Numbered from the stretch's first letter, positions 6,992 to 15,870 are shown. The stretch is DNA of 48,539 bases from JAEKLB01 sp050249235 (GCA_050249235.1 JBFWQW010000011.1:1-48539), one strand, 5' to 3'. Notes: generated from the sequence alone by a model not told the origin. Numbers and translations are program-made.

Positions 6992-7320
6992 GGTCGCAGG
7001 TGCCGTTCCGGGCCTTCCTCGCCGGGGGGCTCCTGGTCGTGGCCGGCATCGCCTTCCTCGTGAGCCCCTGGGCCAGCAGCCATCCCGACGGCCTCGAGCG
7101 AGTTGCCATCGACGAGGGGATCGACGGGGACCAGCGGCCTCACGCGCTGGAGGAGCTGCCCACGGCCGACTACGCCATCCGTGGCATCGACGACGACCGC
7201 CTCGCGACCGGGCTGGCCGGCCTGCTCGGCGTGGCGGCCACCTTCGTGGTCGCCGTCGGGCTCGTGACCGGGCTGCGCCGGCTGCGGCCCGATCCGCCGC
7301 CGGCCGGGCCGACGGCCTGA
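6988..7320 (+). CDS. cbiN: Cobalt transporter accessory protein CbiN (PDGLE domain)
   Basis: A 110-residue protein with two membrane segments (residues about 7-27 and about 80-100) flanking an outside loop. The loop carries SSHPDGLERVA, the PDGLE signature of CbiN. CbiN works with CbiM in metal loading in the Co/Ni ECF transporters. The GTG start overlaps the cbiM stop by 4 bases. Charged residues at the loop end (ADYAIRGIDDD) match the usual CbiN topology. Confidence 0.9.
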   Translation: MRSQVPFRAFLAGGLLVVAGIAFLVSPWASSHPDGLERVAIDEGIDGDQRPHALEELPTADYAIRGIDDDRLATGLAGLLGVAATFVVAVGLVTGLRRLRPDPPPAGPTA

Positions 7321-7321
7321 C

Positions 7322-8104
7322 GTGGGTGCCGGGCACGGTGGCGCGGTGGGCGGGGGCGGGTTGCACCATGCCGGTGACAGCGTCGCCCACCGGCTGCCGG
7401 CCGAGACGAAGCTCGTCGCCACGCTCGGCTTCGTCGTCGCCGTCGTCCTGACGCCGTCCCGGGCCGTCCCGGTGCTCCTCCTCGACGGCCTCCTCGTGCT
7501 CGCCGTCGCCCGCTCGGCCGGCCTGCCCGCCGGGTTGGTCGTCCGCCGGCTGCGGGTCGAGCTGCCCTTCCTCGCCTTCGCGGCCTTCCTGCCCTTCGCC
7601 GGCGCCGACCCCCGCTTCGAGCTCGCCGGCCTGTCGCTCTCCGAACCGGGCGTGTGGGGGGCGTGGAACATCGCCGCCAAGGGCACCCTCGGCGTGCTGG
7701 CCGCCATCGTGCTCGGGGCCACGACGCCCGTCGTCGAGCTGCTGGCCGGGCTCGAACGGCTGCGGTGCCCGAAGGTGCTCACAGCCATCGCCGGCTTCAT
7801 GGTCCGCTACCTCGACGTCGTGACGGAGGAGGCGACCCGGATGCGCCTCGCCCGCCTCTCGCGCGCCGACGACCCCCGGTGGCTGTGGCAGGCCAGGGGG
7901 GTGGCGGCGACGGCGGGCACGCTCTTCGTCCGCTCCTTCGAACGGGGCGAGCGGGTGCACCTGGCGATGGTCTCCCGTGGCTACACGGGGAGCCTGCCGG
8001 GGCTCCACGACCACGAGGCCGGTGGCGGTGCCGGTGCCTGGGCCGTCGCCGCGGCGGTGCCGCTGGTGGCCACCGCCCTCCTGCTCGGCAGCCGGCTGTG
8101 GTGA
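7322..8104 (+). CDS. cbiQ: ECF transporter transmembrane coupling protein CbiQ
   Basis: A 260-residue membrane protein beginning one base after the cbiN stop (GTG 7322). It contains the T-component features: a Pro-rich amphipathic start (HRLPAETKL), several membrane helices, and cytoplasmic coupling motifs including ERGERVHLAMVSRGYTGSLP, the conserved Arg-Gly motif that contacts the ATPase. It couples ATP hydrolysis in CbiO to movement of CbiM. It overlaps cbiO by 4 bases. Confidence 0.9.
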   Translation: MGAGHGGAVGGGGLHHAGDSVAHRLPAETKLVATLGFVVAVVLTPSRAVPVLLLDGLLVLAVARSAGLPAGLVVRRLRVELPFLAFAAFLPFAGADPRFELAGLSLSEPGVWGAWNIAAKGTLGVLAAIVLGATTPVVELLAGLERLRCPKVLTAIAGFMVRYLDVVTEEATRMRLARLSRADDPRWLWQARGVAATAGTLFVRSFERGERVHLAMVSRGYTGSLPGLHDHEAGGGAGAWAVAAAVPLVATALLLGSRLW

Positions 8105-8844
8105 CGCCGGCCCCGACCCCCGCCCTCGTCGTGTCCGGGTTGGCCTTCGCCTACCCGGACGGTCGCCGGGTGCTCGAGGGGATCGACCTGCGGGTCGAGC
8201 GGGGCGAGCGGGTCGCGGTGCTGGGGCCGAACGGGGCCGGCAAGACGACCCTGGCCCTGCACCTCAACGGCATCCTGGCCCCCTCCGAGGGGGAGGTCGT
8301 CGTCGGCGGCCTGCCGGTGCGGCGCGACAACCTGGTCGAGATCCGCCGCCGGGTCGGGATCGTGTTCCAGGACCCGAACGACCAGCTGTTCATGCCCGTC
8401 GTCCGCGACGACGTCGCCTTCGGGCCCGCCAACCTGGGGCTGCGGGGCGAGGCGCTCGAGGCCGCCGTCGCCGGGGCCCTCGACGACGTGGGCATGGCCC
8501 ACGTGGCCGCCCGCCGGCCGCACCACCTGAGCGACGGCGAGCGCCGCCGGGTGGCGATCGCCACCGTGCTGGCGATGGGTCCCGAGCTCCTGGTGCTCGA
8601 CGAGCCGACCTCGAACCTCGATCCGGCCGCCCGCCGGGAGCTGTCGGAGGTGCTGGGCCGGCTGGAGATGGCCATGGTGCTGGTCACCCACGACCTGCCC
8701 TACGCGCTCGAGCGATGCCCCCGGGCGGTGATCCTCGACGGTGGCCGCATCGTGGCCGACGGTCCCACCGTCGAGCTGCTGGCCGACAGCGAGCTCCTCG
8801 CCGCCCACCGCCTCGAGCTGCCCCTGGGCTTCCACCCCGTCTGA
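8101..8844 (+). CDS. cbiO: ECF transporter ATPase CbiO
   Basis: A 247-residue ABC ATPase. Walker A GPNGAGKTT lies at residues 42-50; the Q-loop region is VFQDPNDQLFMPVV, typical of CbiO/EcfA; the signature is LSDGERRRVAIA; Walker B plus D-loop is LLVLDEPTSNLD; and the switch His is in LVTHDLP. The signature reads LSDGE rather than LSGGQ, a common CbiO variant. One ATPase gene implies a CbiO homodimer. It is the last gene of the operon; a 7-bp-stem hairpin lies 60 bases downstream. Confidence 0.93.
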   Translation: MTPAPTPALVVSGLAFAYPDGRRVLEGIDLRVERGERVAVLGPNGAGKTTLALHLNGILAPSEGEVVVGGLPVRRDNLVEIRRRVGIVFQDPNDQLFMPVVRDDVAFGPANLGLRGEALEAAVAGALDDVGMAHVAARRPHHLSDGERRRVAIATVLAMGPELLVLDEPTSNLDPAARRELSEVLGRLEMAMVLVTHDLPYALERCPRAVILDGGRIVADGPTVELLADSELLAAHRLELPLGFHPV

Positions 8845-8904
8845 CCGCGTCGCGGCCGGTTCGGACGAGCCCATGCGGGCCCCACGACCCCCCCGGACCC
8901 GTTG

Positions 8905-8927
8905 TGCGAACTGGCACCCGGTTCGCA
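8905..8927. terminator. Candidate bidirectional terminator hairpin
   Basis: TGCGAAC (8905-8911) and GTTCGCA (8921-8927) form a perfect 7-bp stem with a 9-base loop. It lies between the convergent ends of cbiO and the mutase small subunit. There is no U-tract, as is usual in high-GC actinobacteria. Confidence 0.5.
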
Positions 8928-8935
8928 GGGCGGGG

Positions 8936-9361
8936 TCAGGGCGAGGTGCGGCTGGCGGCCCGCTCGACGGCGGCCACGACCTCCTCGGAGGAGGCGCCGG
9001 GGCCGATCACCTCGGTGATGCCGGCCGCGGCCAGCTCGGCCAGGTCGACGGAGGGGACGATGCCGCCGAGCACGACCGGGGTGTCGAGTCCCGCCTCTCG
9101 CAGGGCCGCCACCACGGCCGGGGCCAGGGTGAGCTGGGAGCCGTTGTGCATGGAGAGCCCGACGACGTCGATGTCCTCCTGCAGGGCGGCCGCGGCCAGC
9201 GAGGCGGGCGTCTGGCGCAGGCCTCCGTAGACGACCTCGATCCCGGCGTCGCGCAGGATGCGGGCGACCACCTTGACGCCCCGGTCGTGGCCGTCGTAGC
9301 CGACCTTGGCGACGAGGACCCGGATCGTCCCACCGGCTCGCGGCTGGGGGGACGCGGTCAC
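8936..9361 (-). CDS. Methylmalonyl-CoA mutase, cobalamin-binding subunit
   Basis: A 141-residue B12-binding domain on its own chain. DGHDRG at residues 23-28 supplies the His that replaces dimethylbenzimidazole below cobalt (His25); GLSMHNGSQL and a Gly-rich VIGPGASSEEV contact the nucleotide tail. Its GTG start overlaps the stop of the catalytic subunit gene by 4 bases, so the two are translationally coupled. Together they convert (R)-methylmalonyl-CoA to succinyl-CoA or a related acyl-CoA rearrangement. No MeaB/ArgK chaperone gene is in view. Confidence 0.9.
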   Translation of the reverse strand: MTASPQPRAGGTIRVLVAKVGYDGHDRGVKVVARILRDAGIEVVYGGLRQTPASLAAAALQEDIDVVGLSMHNGSQLTLAPAVVAALREAGLDTPVVLGGIVPSVDLAELAAAGITEVIGPGASSEEVVAAVERAASRTSP

Positions 9362-10986
9362 ACGCTGACCGGCTCGGTCCAGGACCCGAACACCGCCTCG
9401 AGCGCGCCCGTGACCTCGCCGACCGTGACCCGGGCCCGGGCGCAGGCGAGCAGGTCGGGCACGAGGTTGACGGTGGGCAGCTCGGCGTCGGCGGCGAGGG
9501 CGGCCAGCGCGGCCCGTACGGCATCGTCGTCGCGCTCCTGCCTCACCTCGGCCAGCCGCCGGAGCTGGCGGGCCTCGACGGCCGGGTCGACCCGCAGCGT
9601 CGACGGCTCGGCCCCGTCGCCGTCGGTGAACGCGGTGACGCCGACCATCATCGCGTCACCCGATCGGAGGGCCCGCTGGTAGTCGTAGGCGGCGTCGGCG
9701 ATCTCGTTCTGGAACCAGCCGCTCTCGATGGCGGCCAGGACACCTTCGAGCATCGAGCCCCGCCCGAGGTCGTCAAGGTGGGCGAACACCTCCTCGGCCC
9801 GCCGCTCGATCTCGTCGGTCAGCGCCTCGACGAACCAGGAGCCGCCGAGCGGGTCGGCGACGTGGACGGCGTTGGTCTCGAACGCGATCACCTGCTGTGT
9901 CCGCAGGGCGATGCGGGCGGCGTGCTCGGTGGGGAGGGCCAGGGCTTCGTCGAAGGCGTCGGTGTGGAGGCTCTGGGTGCCTCCCAGGACAGCGGCGAGG
10001 GCTTCGAGCGCGACCCGGGCCACGTTGACCTCGGGCTGCTGGGCGGTGAGGGACACACCGGCGGTCTGGGTGTGGAACCGGAGCCGCATCGAGCGGGGGT
10101 CGGCGGCCCCGTAGCGGTGGCGGACCCAGCGGGCCCAGATGCGCCGAGCGGCCCGGTACTTGGCCAGCTCCTCGAAGAAGTCGATGTGGGCGTTGAAGAA
10201 GAAGCTCATCCTGGGTCCGACGGCGTCGACGGCCAGCCCGGCCTCGGCGGCGGCCTCGAGGTAGGCGAAGCCGTTGGCGAGGGTGAAGGCCAGCTCCTGC
10301 ACCGCCGTCGAGCCGGCCTCGCGGATGTGGTAGCCCGACACCGAGATCGGATTCCAGCGGGGGACCTCCGCGGCGCAGAACCGCAGGAGGTCGGTGGTGA
10401 GCCGCATGGAGGGACGGGGCGGGAAGATGAATTCCTTCTGGGCCTGGTACTCCTTCAGGATGTCGTTCTGGATCGTCCCGCCGAGGCGGTCGCGAGGCGT
10501 GCCCGCGTCGTCGGCGACGGTCACGTACATCGCGAAGACGGTGGCGGCGGCGGAGTTGATCGTCATCGACGTCGTGACCGCGCCGAGGTCGATCCCGTCG
10601 AAGAGGGTGGCCATGTCCTCCACCGTGTCGACGGCCACGCCGGCCCGCCCGACCTCACCGAGCGACAGGGGCTCGTCCGAGTCGCGCCCCAGGAGGGTGG
10701 GCATGTCGAAGGCGGTGGAGAGCCCGTCGCCGCCCGCGGCCAGGAGCTGCTTGAAGCGCTCGTTGGTGTCCTCCGCCGTGCCGAAGCCGGCGAACTGGCG
10801 CATCGTCCAGAGCTTCGACCGGTACATCGACGCGTGGGGACCGCGCGTGTAGGGGTACTGGCCCGGCAGCTCGGCGCCGTCCGGCCCGTAGACGGGCTCG
10901 AGCGGGATCCCGGACATCGTCGTGAACCGGGCCGGCCGGACCGGCGCCCCGTCGAAGGCCTCCGACCACGCCGCCCGGTCCGCCAT
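9358..10986 (-). CDS. Methylmalonyl-CoA mutase, large (substrate-binding) subunit
   Basis: A 542-residue (beta/alpha)8-barrel subunit of the short, two-chain mutase type. Substrate-pocket landmarks: YPYTRGPHASMYRSKLWTMR, RQFAGFGTAEDTN, LGGTIQNDILKEY, ISGYHIREAGSTAVQE and FHTQTAGVSLTAQQP. The position of the Propionibacterium Tyr89 is Phe65 here (RQFAG). I believe Phe is found in several two-chain mutases, so I do not take it as proof of altered specificity. The sequence lacks the RTYAGHST pattern of ethylmalonyl-CoA mutase. It lies downstream of two SDR-like genes on the same strand. Confidence 0.9.
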   Translation of the reverse strand: MADRAAWSEAFDGAPVRPARFTTMSGIPLEPVYGPDGAELPGQYPYTRGPHASMYRSKLWTMRQFAGFGTAEDTNERFKQLLAAGGDGLSTAFDMPTLLGRDSDEPLSLGEVGRAGVAVDTVEDMATLFDGIDLGAVTTSMTINSAAATVFAMYVTVADDAGTPRDRLGGTIQNDILKEYQAQKEFIFPPRPSMRLTTDLLRFCAAEVPRWNPISVSGYHIREAGSTAVQELAFTLANGFAYLEAAAEAGLAVDAVGPRMSFFFNAHIDFFEELAKYRAARRIWARWVRHRYGAADPRSMRLRFHTQTAGVSLTAQQPEVNVARVALEALAAVLGGTQSLHTDAFDEALALPTEHAARIALRTQQVIAFETNAVHVADPLGGSWFVEALTDEIERRAEEVFAHLDDLGRGSMLEGVLAAIESGWFQNEIADAAYDYQRALRSGDAMMVGVTAFTDGDGAEPSTLRVDPAVEARQLRRLAEVRQERDDDAVRAALAALAADAELPTVNLVPDLLACARARVTVGEVTGALEAVFGSWTEPVSV

Positions 10987-11038
10987 GGCGGCGACGGTAG
11001 CCAGCCGGTCGGCCGGCTGCCCGGCGGCGGGCCGGCGC

Positions 11039-11866
11039 TCAGAGATGGGCGCTGCCGCCCCCGACGACCGGGATCGACTGCCCGGTCACGCGGGCCGCCT
11101 GCTGCGAGCACAGGAAGGCCACGAGCGCGGCCATCTCCGCGGGCTCGCCCATGCGGCGCAAGGGGATCCCGCCGGTGACGCCCGAGGTGACCTCGGCGAC
11201 GGTCTGGCCCCGTTCCTTCGAGAGCCACTCCCAGTAGGAACGGTTGCGCTCGGTGAGGATCGACCCGGTGAGGATGTTGTTCACCGTCACGCCGTCGCCT
11301 CGGACCCGGTCGGCCATGATCCGGTACATGCCGGCCACCGCCGGTCGGACGACGTTCGGCAGCACGTGGGGCAGGCTCGTGGTCGGCTCCCGGGCGACAC
11401 CGGAGCCGATGTTGCAGATGCGGCCCCAGCCGGCGGCCCGCATGTCGGGAAAGACGGCGACGGCGAGGGCCCAGGCCGACACGAACAGGTGCTCGAACTC
11501 GCGGCGGTACTCGGGTGGGGGCATCGAGGCGAAGGTGCCGGCCCCCGGGCCCGAACCCTCCTTGGCGGCGTCGATCACGTGGCCGATCACGTTGCTCACC
11601 GCGATGCCGACGGGACCGAAGCGGTCCCGTGCCACCGCGACGACGCGGGCCACGTCGGCAGGGTCGGTCATGTCGCCGGCGACGGCCTCGACGCGTCCCG
11701 GCGCGATCGCCCCGATGGCGGCGGCCGCCTCGTCGAGGTCGGCCCGGGTGCGGGCGGCCAGCACCACCGAGACGCCTTCCTCGGCGAGGGTCGTGGCGAT
11801 GGCCCTGCCGATGCCCCGGCTGCCACCGGACACCACCGCCACCTTGCCGGCGAGGCCGTAGTCCAT
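11039..11866 (-). CDS. Atypical short-chain dehydrogenase/reductase lacking the YxxxK motif
   Basis: A 275-residue Rossmann protein. SGGSRGIGRAIA matches the nucleotide-binding TGxxxGIG motif and the C-terminus (QSIPVVGGGSAHL) is SDR-like. Where classical SDRs have YxxxK, this protein reads LPNVVRPAVAGM, so Tyr and Lys are replaced (roughly by Pro/Asn and Arg). I recall a set of SDR homologues with an lsN..R pattern at this place, so it may belong to a known atypical group. Its start codon overlaps the stop of the upstream SDR-like gene (TGATG), so the pair is translationally coupled. Substrate unknown; location before the mutase suggests acyl-CoA metabolism. Confidence 0.8.
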   Translation of the reverse strand: MDYGLAGKVAVVSGGSRGIGRAIATTLAEEGVSVVLAARTRADLDEAAAAIGAIAPGRVEAVAGDMTDPADVARVVAVARDRFGPVGIAVSNVIGHVIDAAKEGSGPGAGTFASMPPPEYRREFEHLFVSAWALAVAVFPDMRAAGWGRICNIGSGVAREPTTSLPHVLPNVVRPAVAGMYRIMADRVRGDGVTVNNILTGSILTERNRSYWEWLSKERGQTVAEVTSGVTGGIPLRRMGEPAEMAALVAFLCSQQAARVTGQSIPVVGGGSAHL

Positions 11867-12420
11867 CAGAACACCGCCGATCCGGCGCCGCCGTCGACGG
11901 TGACGGTGACCCCGCTGAGGTAGCCGGCGCCCTGCGAGCAGAGGAAGGCGACCACGTTGGCGACGTCGTCGTCGGTCGCGTCCCCGCCTCGTAGGACGGT
12001 GTTGGCGATGACGTTGTTGGGGGCCTCCTCGCCGGTGACGACCTTGTGCAGCCCCATCATCCCGAGCGACACGACGGCGTCGACCTCGTCGTCGTCGCCG
12101 TCGACCGACTTGGCCTGGGCGGTGCCGATCCAGACGAAGCGGCCCCATCGGCGCTCGACCATGCCCGGCAGCGCGGCCCGGTACCACGCCACCGTGTCGA
12201 CGACCGAGCCCCACGCCTCGCGGAGGTCGTCGATGGCGCCGTCGGCGAGCAGGGAGCTCCCGGCCCGGGGCTCACCGTGGGCCACGACGTTGTCGCAGCC
12301 CGGGTCGGGCTGGTCGACCAGCCGGACGCCCTCGGCGGCGCGGGCGCCCGCGCAGGCCCGCCCCACGCCGTGGTCGGCGCCGACCACGAACGCCGCCCGG
12401 CCCTCGATCCCCAGGTCCAC
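11866..12420 (-). CDS. Short, degenerate SDR-like protein
   Basis: At 184 residues it is about 65 shorter than a normal SDR. The N-terminus (GRAAFVVGADHGVGRACA) is a weakened nucleotide-binding motif, with VGADHGVG in place of TGxxxGIG. The C-terminus (FLCSQGAGYLSGVTVTVDGG) is a good SDR ending. The middle lacks the NAG region and any YxxxK. It is first in the minus-strand run leading to the mutase genes and is coupled to the next SDR by TGATG. It may be a non-catalytic partner of that protein, as in some heteromeric SDRs, or a decaying duplicate; the intact frame and coupling favour the former. Confidence 0.7.
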   Translation of the reverse strand: MDLGIEGRAAFVVGADHGVGRACAGARAAEGVRLVDQPDPGCDNVVAHGEPRAGSSLLADGAIDDLREAWGSVVDTVAWYRAALPGMVERRWGRFVWIGTAQAKSVDGDDDEVDAVVSLGMMGLHKVVTGEEAPNNVIANTVLRGGDATDDDVANVVAFLCSQGAGYLSGVTVTVDGGAGSAVF

Positions 12421-12540
12421 GGACCGACCCTAGGCCCGGCCGTCCCGCCGCCGCCGGGCCGCGCCCGCCTTGTGGGGCCCACCGCCGTCTGCTGTGGTTG
12501 CGGCGCACGTCGGGACGTGGAGCGGGAGGAGGTGCCGTCG

Positions 12541-13095
12541 ATGGACGGGGTGGCCGAGCGGTACCGGCGGGTGGCGGGTGACTTCACGGCGACGGTCGAG
12601 GCCGTGCCGGCGGATCGGTGGGAGTCTCCCGCGCCGTGCGAGGGGTGGGTGGCCCGGGACGTGGTGGGCCATCTGGTCGGGTGGGTGCCCGCCTTCCTCG
12701 CCGCGGGGGGCGGTCCGGTGCCGCCCTCCGGTCCGGCGGTCGCCGACGACCCGGCCGGGGCGTGGCGGGCGCTCGACGACGGGATCCAGGCCGTGCTCGA
12801 CGACCCGGTGGCATCGGCGGCGATCGTCGACCACCCCCGGGCCGGCGCCCGCTCCTACGCCGACACCGTCGCCATGTTCTTCCTGGGCGACGTGCTCGTG
12901 CACACCTGGGACCTGGCCCGGGCCACCGGGCTCGAGGAAGCCCTCGACCCGGTCGAGGTGGCGGCGATGCTGGCCGGCATGGAGCCGCTCGACGAGATGC
13001 TGCGCTCGAGCGGCCAGTACGGCCCCCGGGTGCCGGTGCCCGACGGCGCCGACCTCCAGACCCGCCTCATCGCCTTCACCGGCCGCCGCCCCTGA
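12541..13095 (+). CDS. TIGR03086-family (mycothiol maleylpyruvate isomerase-like) protein
   Basis: A 184-residue protein with the DinB/MDMPI four-helix architecture. CEGWVARDVVGHLVGW (first metal His) and GDVLVHTWDLARATG (second conserved His) are the TIGR03086 hallmarks. The start follows GGGAGGAGGTG by seven bases. Characterised relatives are mycothiol-dependent isomerases; most family members have no known substrate. It is transcribed away from the SDR/mutase group and converges with modC, so its role is not set by context. Confidence 0.85.
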   Translation: MDGVAERYRRVAGDFTATVEAVPADRWESPAPCEGWVARDVVGHLVGWVPAFLAAGGGPVPPSGPAVADDPAGAWRALDDGIQAVLDDPVASAAIVDHPRAGARSYADTVAMFFLGDVLVHTWDLARATGLEEALDPVEVAAMLAGMEPLDEMLRSSGQYGPRVPVPDGADLQTRLIAFTGRRP

Positions 13096-13111
13096 CGACC
13101 GCCCCGGCGCA

Positions 13112-14200
13112 TCAGGCCGGGAAGACGTCGATCTCGGTCGCCTTGAGGGACGCCCAGGCCGGGTGGCCGGGCGCGAGGCCGAGCTCCCGGTAGGAGGCGG
13201 CGGTGATCTCGGCGACCAGCGCCTGGCCGCCGATCAGCAGGCGGAGCCGGACCAGGCCGGCTCGCAGGTCGACCTCGTCGACCGTGACCGGCCAGACGTT
13301 CCGGGCGCTGCCACGGGGACGGTCGAGGTGCAGGGCCACGGCCCGCGGGTGCACCGCCGCGAACACGGGGCCGTCGAGGGGGTGGCTCGTCACGAGCTCC
13401 AGCCCGGCGGTGACCCGCACCCGCCCGACCTGCGCGGTTCCACGGAACAGGTTGAGCCCGGCGATGTCGGCCGCGAACGCCGAGCGGGGCCGGGAGGTGA
13501 CCTCGAGGGCGGTGCCTTCCTGGACGACCCGTCCCTCCTCCATCACCACGATGCGGTCGGCGAGCACGACCGCATCGAGGGGATCGTGGGTGACCACCAC
13601 GGCCATGCCGGGGAAGTCGTCGAGGTGGGCCCGCAGGTCACGGCGGACGTCGCCCCGCGTGGTGACGTCGAGAGCGGCGAGGGGCTCGTCGAGCAGCAGC
13701 AGGCGCGGCGACGGCGCCAGCGCCCGGGCCAGGGCGACCCGCTGCCGCTGGCCGCCCGAGAGCTCGTCCGGGCGGCGCCCGCCGAAGCCGTCGAGGCCGA
13801 CCCGTTCGAGCCACCCGCTCGCCCGCTTCCGGGCGTCGGCCCGCCCGACGCCCCGGCGCCGGAGGCCGTAGGCGACGTTGTCGGCCGCGGTCAGGTGCGG
13901 GAAGAGGAGGTAGTCCTGGAACACGAAGCCGACGGACCTCGCCTCCGGGGCCAGGCGGCGACCGGTGGCGGGCCGGTCCCAGTCGACGCCGTCGACGCTC
14001 ACCGCCCCGTCGTCGGGGGCCAGCAGCCCGGCCAGCACCCGGAGCACGGAGGTCTTCCCGGCACCGTTCGGCCCGAGCACCGCCACGGTGGCGCCCTCGT
14101 CGACGCGGAGGTCGACGTCGACCTCGAGCCGGCCCCGGGGCAGTCGGATCGACGCGTCGAGGCCCGAGCCGGCGGGTTCGTCACCCGGCACCTGGCTCAC
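13112..14200 (-). CDS. modC: Molybdate ABC transporter ATP-binding protein
   Basis: A 362-residue protein from GTG 14200, which overlaps the modB stop by 4 bases. Walker A GPNGAGKTS is at about residues 43-51; Q-loop FQDYLLFPHL; signature LSGGQRQRVALARAL; Walker B LLLLDEPLAALD; switch His VVTHDP. The last 70 residues (SARNVWPVTVDEVDLR... AEITAASYRELGL) form a TOBE-like domain that in ModC binds oxyanion and regulates the transporter. It is the last gene of padR-modABC. Confidence 0.9.
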   Translation of the reverse strand: MSQVPGDEPAGSGLDASIRLPRGRLEVDVDLRVDEGATVAVLGPNGAGKTSVLRVLAGLLAPDDGAVSVDGVDWDRPATGRRLAPEARSVGFVFQDYLLFPHLTAADNVAYGLRRRGVGRADARKRASGWLERVGLDGFGGRRPDELSGGQRQRVALARALAPSPRLLLLDEPLAALDVTTRGDVRRDLRAHLDDFPGMAVVVTHDPLDAVVLADRIVVMEEGRVVQEGTALEVTSRPRSAFAADIAGLNLFRGTAQVGRVRVTAGLELVTSHPLDGPVFAAVHPRAVALHLDRPRGSARNVWPVTVDEVDLRAGLVRLRLLIGGQALVAEITAASYRELGLAPGHPAWASLKATEIDVFPA

Positions 14201-15027
14201 CGGCCCGACCGCATCCAGCGGTCCTGGAAGGCGAAGAGCACGACGACCGATATGGCCAGCAGCAGCACGCTCAGCGCGATCGCCCCTTCGGGGTTCGTCT
14301 CCAGCGCCACGTAGACCTTCAGCGGCACGGTCTGGGTGACGCCCTCGACGTTGGCCGCGAACGTCACGGTGGCGCCGAACTCGCCGAGGGCCCGGGCCCA
14401 GCAAAGGGCGGCACCGGCGACCAGGCTCGGCCGGACGAGCGGCACCGTGACGGTGCGGAAGACGGTGAACCGGGAGGCGCCCATGCTGGCGGCGGCCTCC
14501 TCGTAGCGGGTGTCGACCGACGCCAGCGCGGCCTCGAGCGTGACGACGAAGAAGGGCATGGCCACGAACGTCTCGGCCAGGACCACGCCGGTGGTGGTGA
14601 AGGCCAGGCGGACGTCGAACCAGTCGAAGAGCCACTGCCCCACGAGGCCGAGCCGGCCGAAGGCGAGCAGGAGGGCGACGCCGCCGACGACGGGTGGGAG
14701 GACCATCGGGAGGGTCAGCAGCGTGCGGAGCAGGCGCTTGCCGGGGAACGTGGCGCGGGCCAGCACGAGCGCGATCGGCGTGCCGAGGACGACGGAGAGG
14801 GCGACGGCGGTGAGCGAGCACTGGAGCGAGAGCCACAGGGCGGTGCGGGCCGAAGGCTCCTGCAGCTGCTCGCCGAGCTCCGACCACGGGGCCCGCCACA
14901 GCAACCCGGCGAGGGGCAGGAGGAAGAGCAGCGACCCGCCGGCGGCGAGGGCCACGACGGCGGGGTGGACCCGCCCCCCCTGGGTGGTCGTGCTCGGCGG
15001 TCGTCGCCCCGATGGCCGCCTGGGCAC
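14197..15027 (-). CDS. modB: Molybdate ABC transporter permease
   Basis: A 276-residue inner-membrane permease starting at GTG 15027, 11 bases after the modA stop. It has about six membrane segments and the cytoplasmic EAA loop (EEAAASMGASRFTVFRTVTVP) that docks to ModC. The following LVRPSLVAGAALCWARALGEFGATV is typical of ModB/CysT permeases. The neighbours ModA and ModC make molybdate, or tungstate, the likely substrate. Confidence 0.92.
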   Translation of the reverse strand: MPRRPSGRRPPSTTTQGGRVHPAVVALAAGGSLLFLLPLAGLLWRAPWSELGEQLQEPSARTALWLSLQCSLTAVALSVVLGTPIALVLARATFPGKRLLRTLLTLPMVLPPVVGGVALLLAFGRLGLVGQWLFDWFDVRLAFTTTGVVLAETFVAMPFFVVTLEAALASVDTRYEEAAASMGASRFTVFRTVTVPLVRPSLVAGAALCWARALGEFGATVTFAANVEGVTQTVPLKVYVALETNPEGAIALSVLLLAISVVVLFAFQDRWMRSGR

Positions 15028-15038
15028 GGACCGGTCGA

Positions 15039-15863
15039 TCAGGCCGGCTGGAAGCCGTGCCCGGCGAGCACGGCCCTGCCCTCGGTCGACAGGACGAACG
15101 CCAGGAAGGCCGACGCGCCGACCGGGTTCGGCGCGCCCCTGACCGCGGCGAACGGGTACTCGGCGACGACGTTCTCGGCCGCCGGGATCTCGACCCCGTC
15201 GACCTCGGGGCTGGCGAGGACGTCGGTGACGTAGACGATGCCGGCGTCGGCTTCACCGTTCGCGATCCGCCCGACCACGGCGGCCACGTCCTGCTCGTCG
15301 GACCGGGAGGTCACGTCGGCGCCGGCCTTCGTGAGCGCCTGGCGTGCATAGTTCCCGCACGGTACCGCCGGTGCGCAGAGCACGGTGAGGACGTCGGCCC
15401 GGGCCAGGTCGGCGAGGGAGGCGATGCGCTTCGGGTTGCCCCTGGCGACGGCGATCTGGAGCCGGTTGCGGGCGAACACCGTCGGCGTCGCCGACGTGAG
15501 GCCGGCCGTCACGGCCCTCTCCATGTTCGGCTCGTCGGCCGAGGCGAAGACGTCGGCCGGCGCGCCCTGCTGGATCTGCGCCACGAGGGCGGACGACCCG
15601 GCGACGTTGAACGCCACCGTCGTGCCGGTGTGCGCCTCCTCGAAGCGGGCGCCGATCTCGGCGAAGGCGGCGGCGAGGGACCGAGCCGCGTACACCGTGA
15701 TCGTGCCGGTCGGGGCGGCCGAGGTGGCGCCCGACCCGCCGTCGCCGGCCCCGGCGGCGCCGTCATCGCCCCCGCACGCGCCGGCGAGGGCGATGACGGA
15801 GGCGAGCAGGATGCCGAGCGCCCGGGAGGCGCCCGGGCGCCGGGACGGGGTCGGGCGCCTCAT
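15039..15863 (-). CDS. modA: Molybdate-binding lipoprotein
   Basis: A 274-residue binding protein from ATG 15863; a TTG at 15875 would add four residues. I prefer the ATG because a TANNNT hexamer (TATTGT, 15877-15872) lies 8 bases upstream, as in leaderless transcripts. The signal peptide ends in LAGACGGDD, a lipobox, so the protein is lipid-anchored. The mature part shows ModA landmarks: ITVYAARSLAAAFAEIG, NVAGSSALVAQIQQGAPADVFASAD, and a C-terminal ADAGIVYVTDV. It delivers molybdate to ModBC. Confidence 0.92.
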   Translation of the reverse strand: MRRPTPSRRPGASRALGILLASVIALAGACGGDDGAAGAGDGGSGATSAAPTGTITVYAARSLAAAFAEIGARFEEAHTGTTVAFNVAGSSALVAQIQQGAPADVFASADEPNMERAVTAGLTSATPTVFARNRLQIAVARGNPKRIASLADLARADVLTVLCAPAVPCGNYARQALTKAGADVTSRSDEQDVAAVVGRIANGEADAGIVYVTDVLASPEVDGVEIPAAENVVAEYPFAAVRGAPNPVGASAFLAFVLSTEGRAVLAGHGFQPA

Positions 15864-15870
15864 CGCCGGA

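Noticed and set aside
9358..10986. Ethylmalonyl- or 2-hydroxyisobutyryl-CoA mutase
   Set aside because: It lacks the RTYAGHST form of ethylmalonyl-CoA mutase and the Ile (RQIAG) I recall for the hydroxyisobutyryl enzyme; it looks like the common two-chain methylmalonyl type with Phe at that place.
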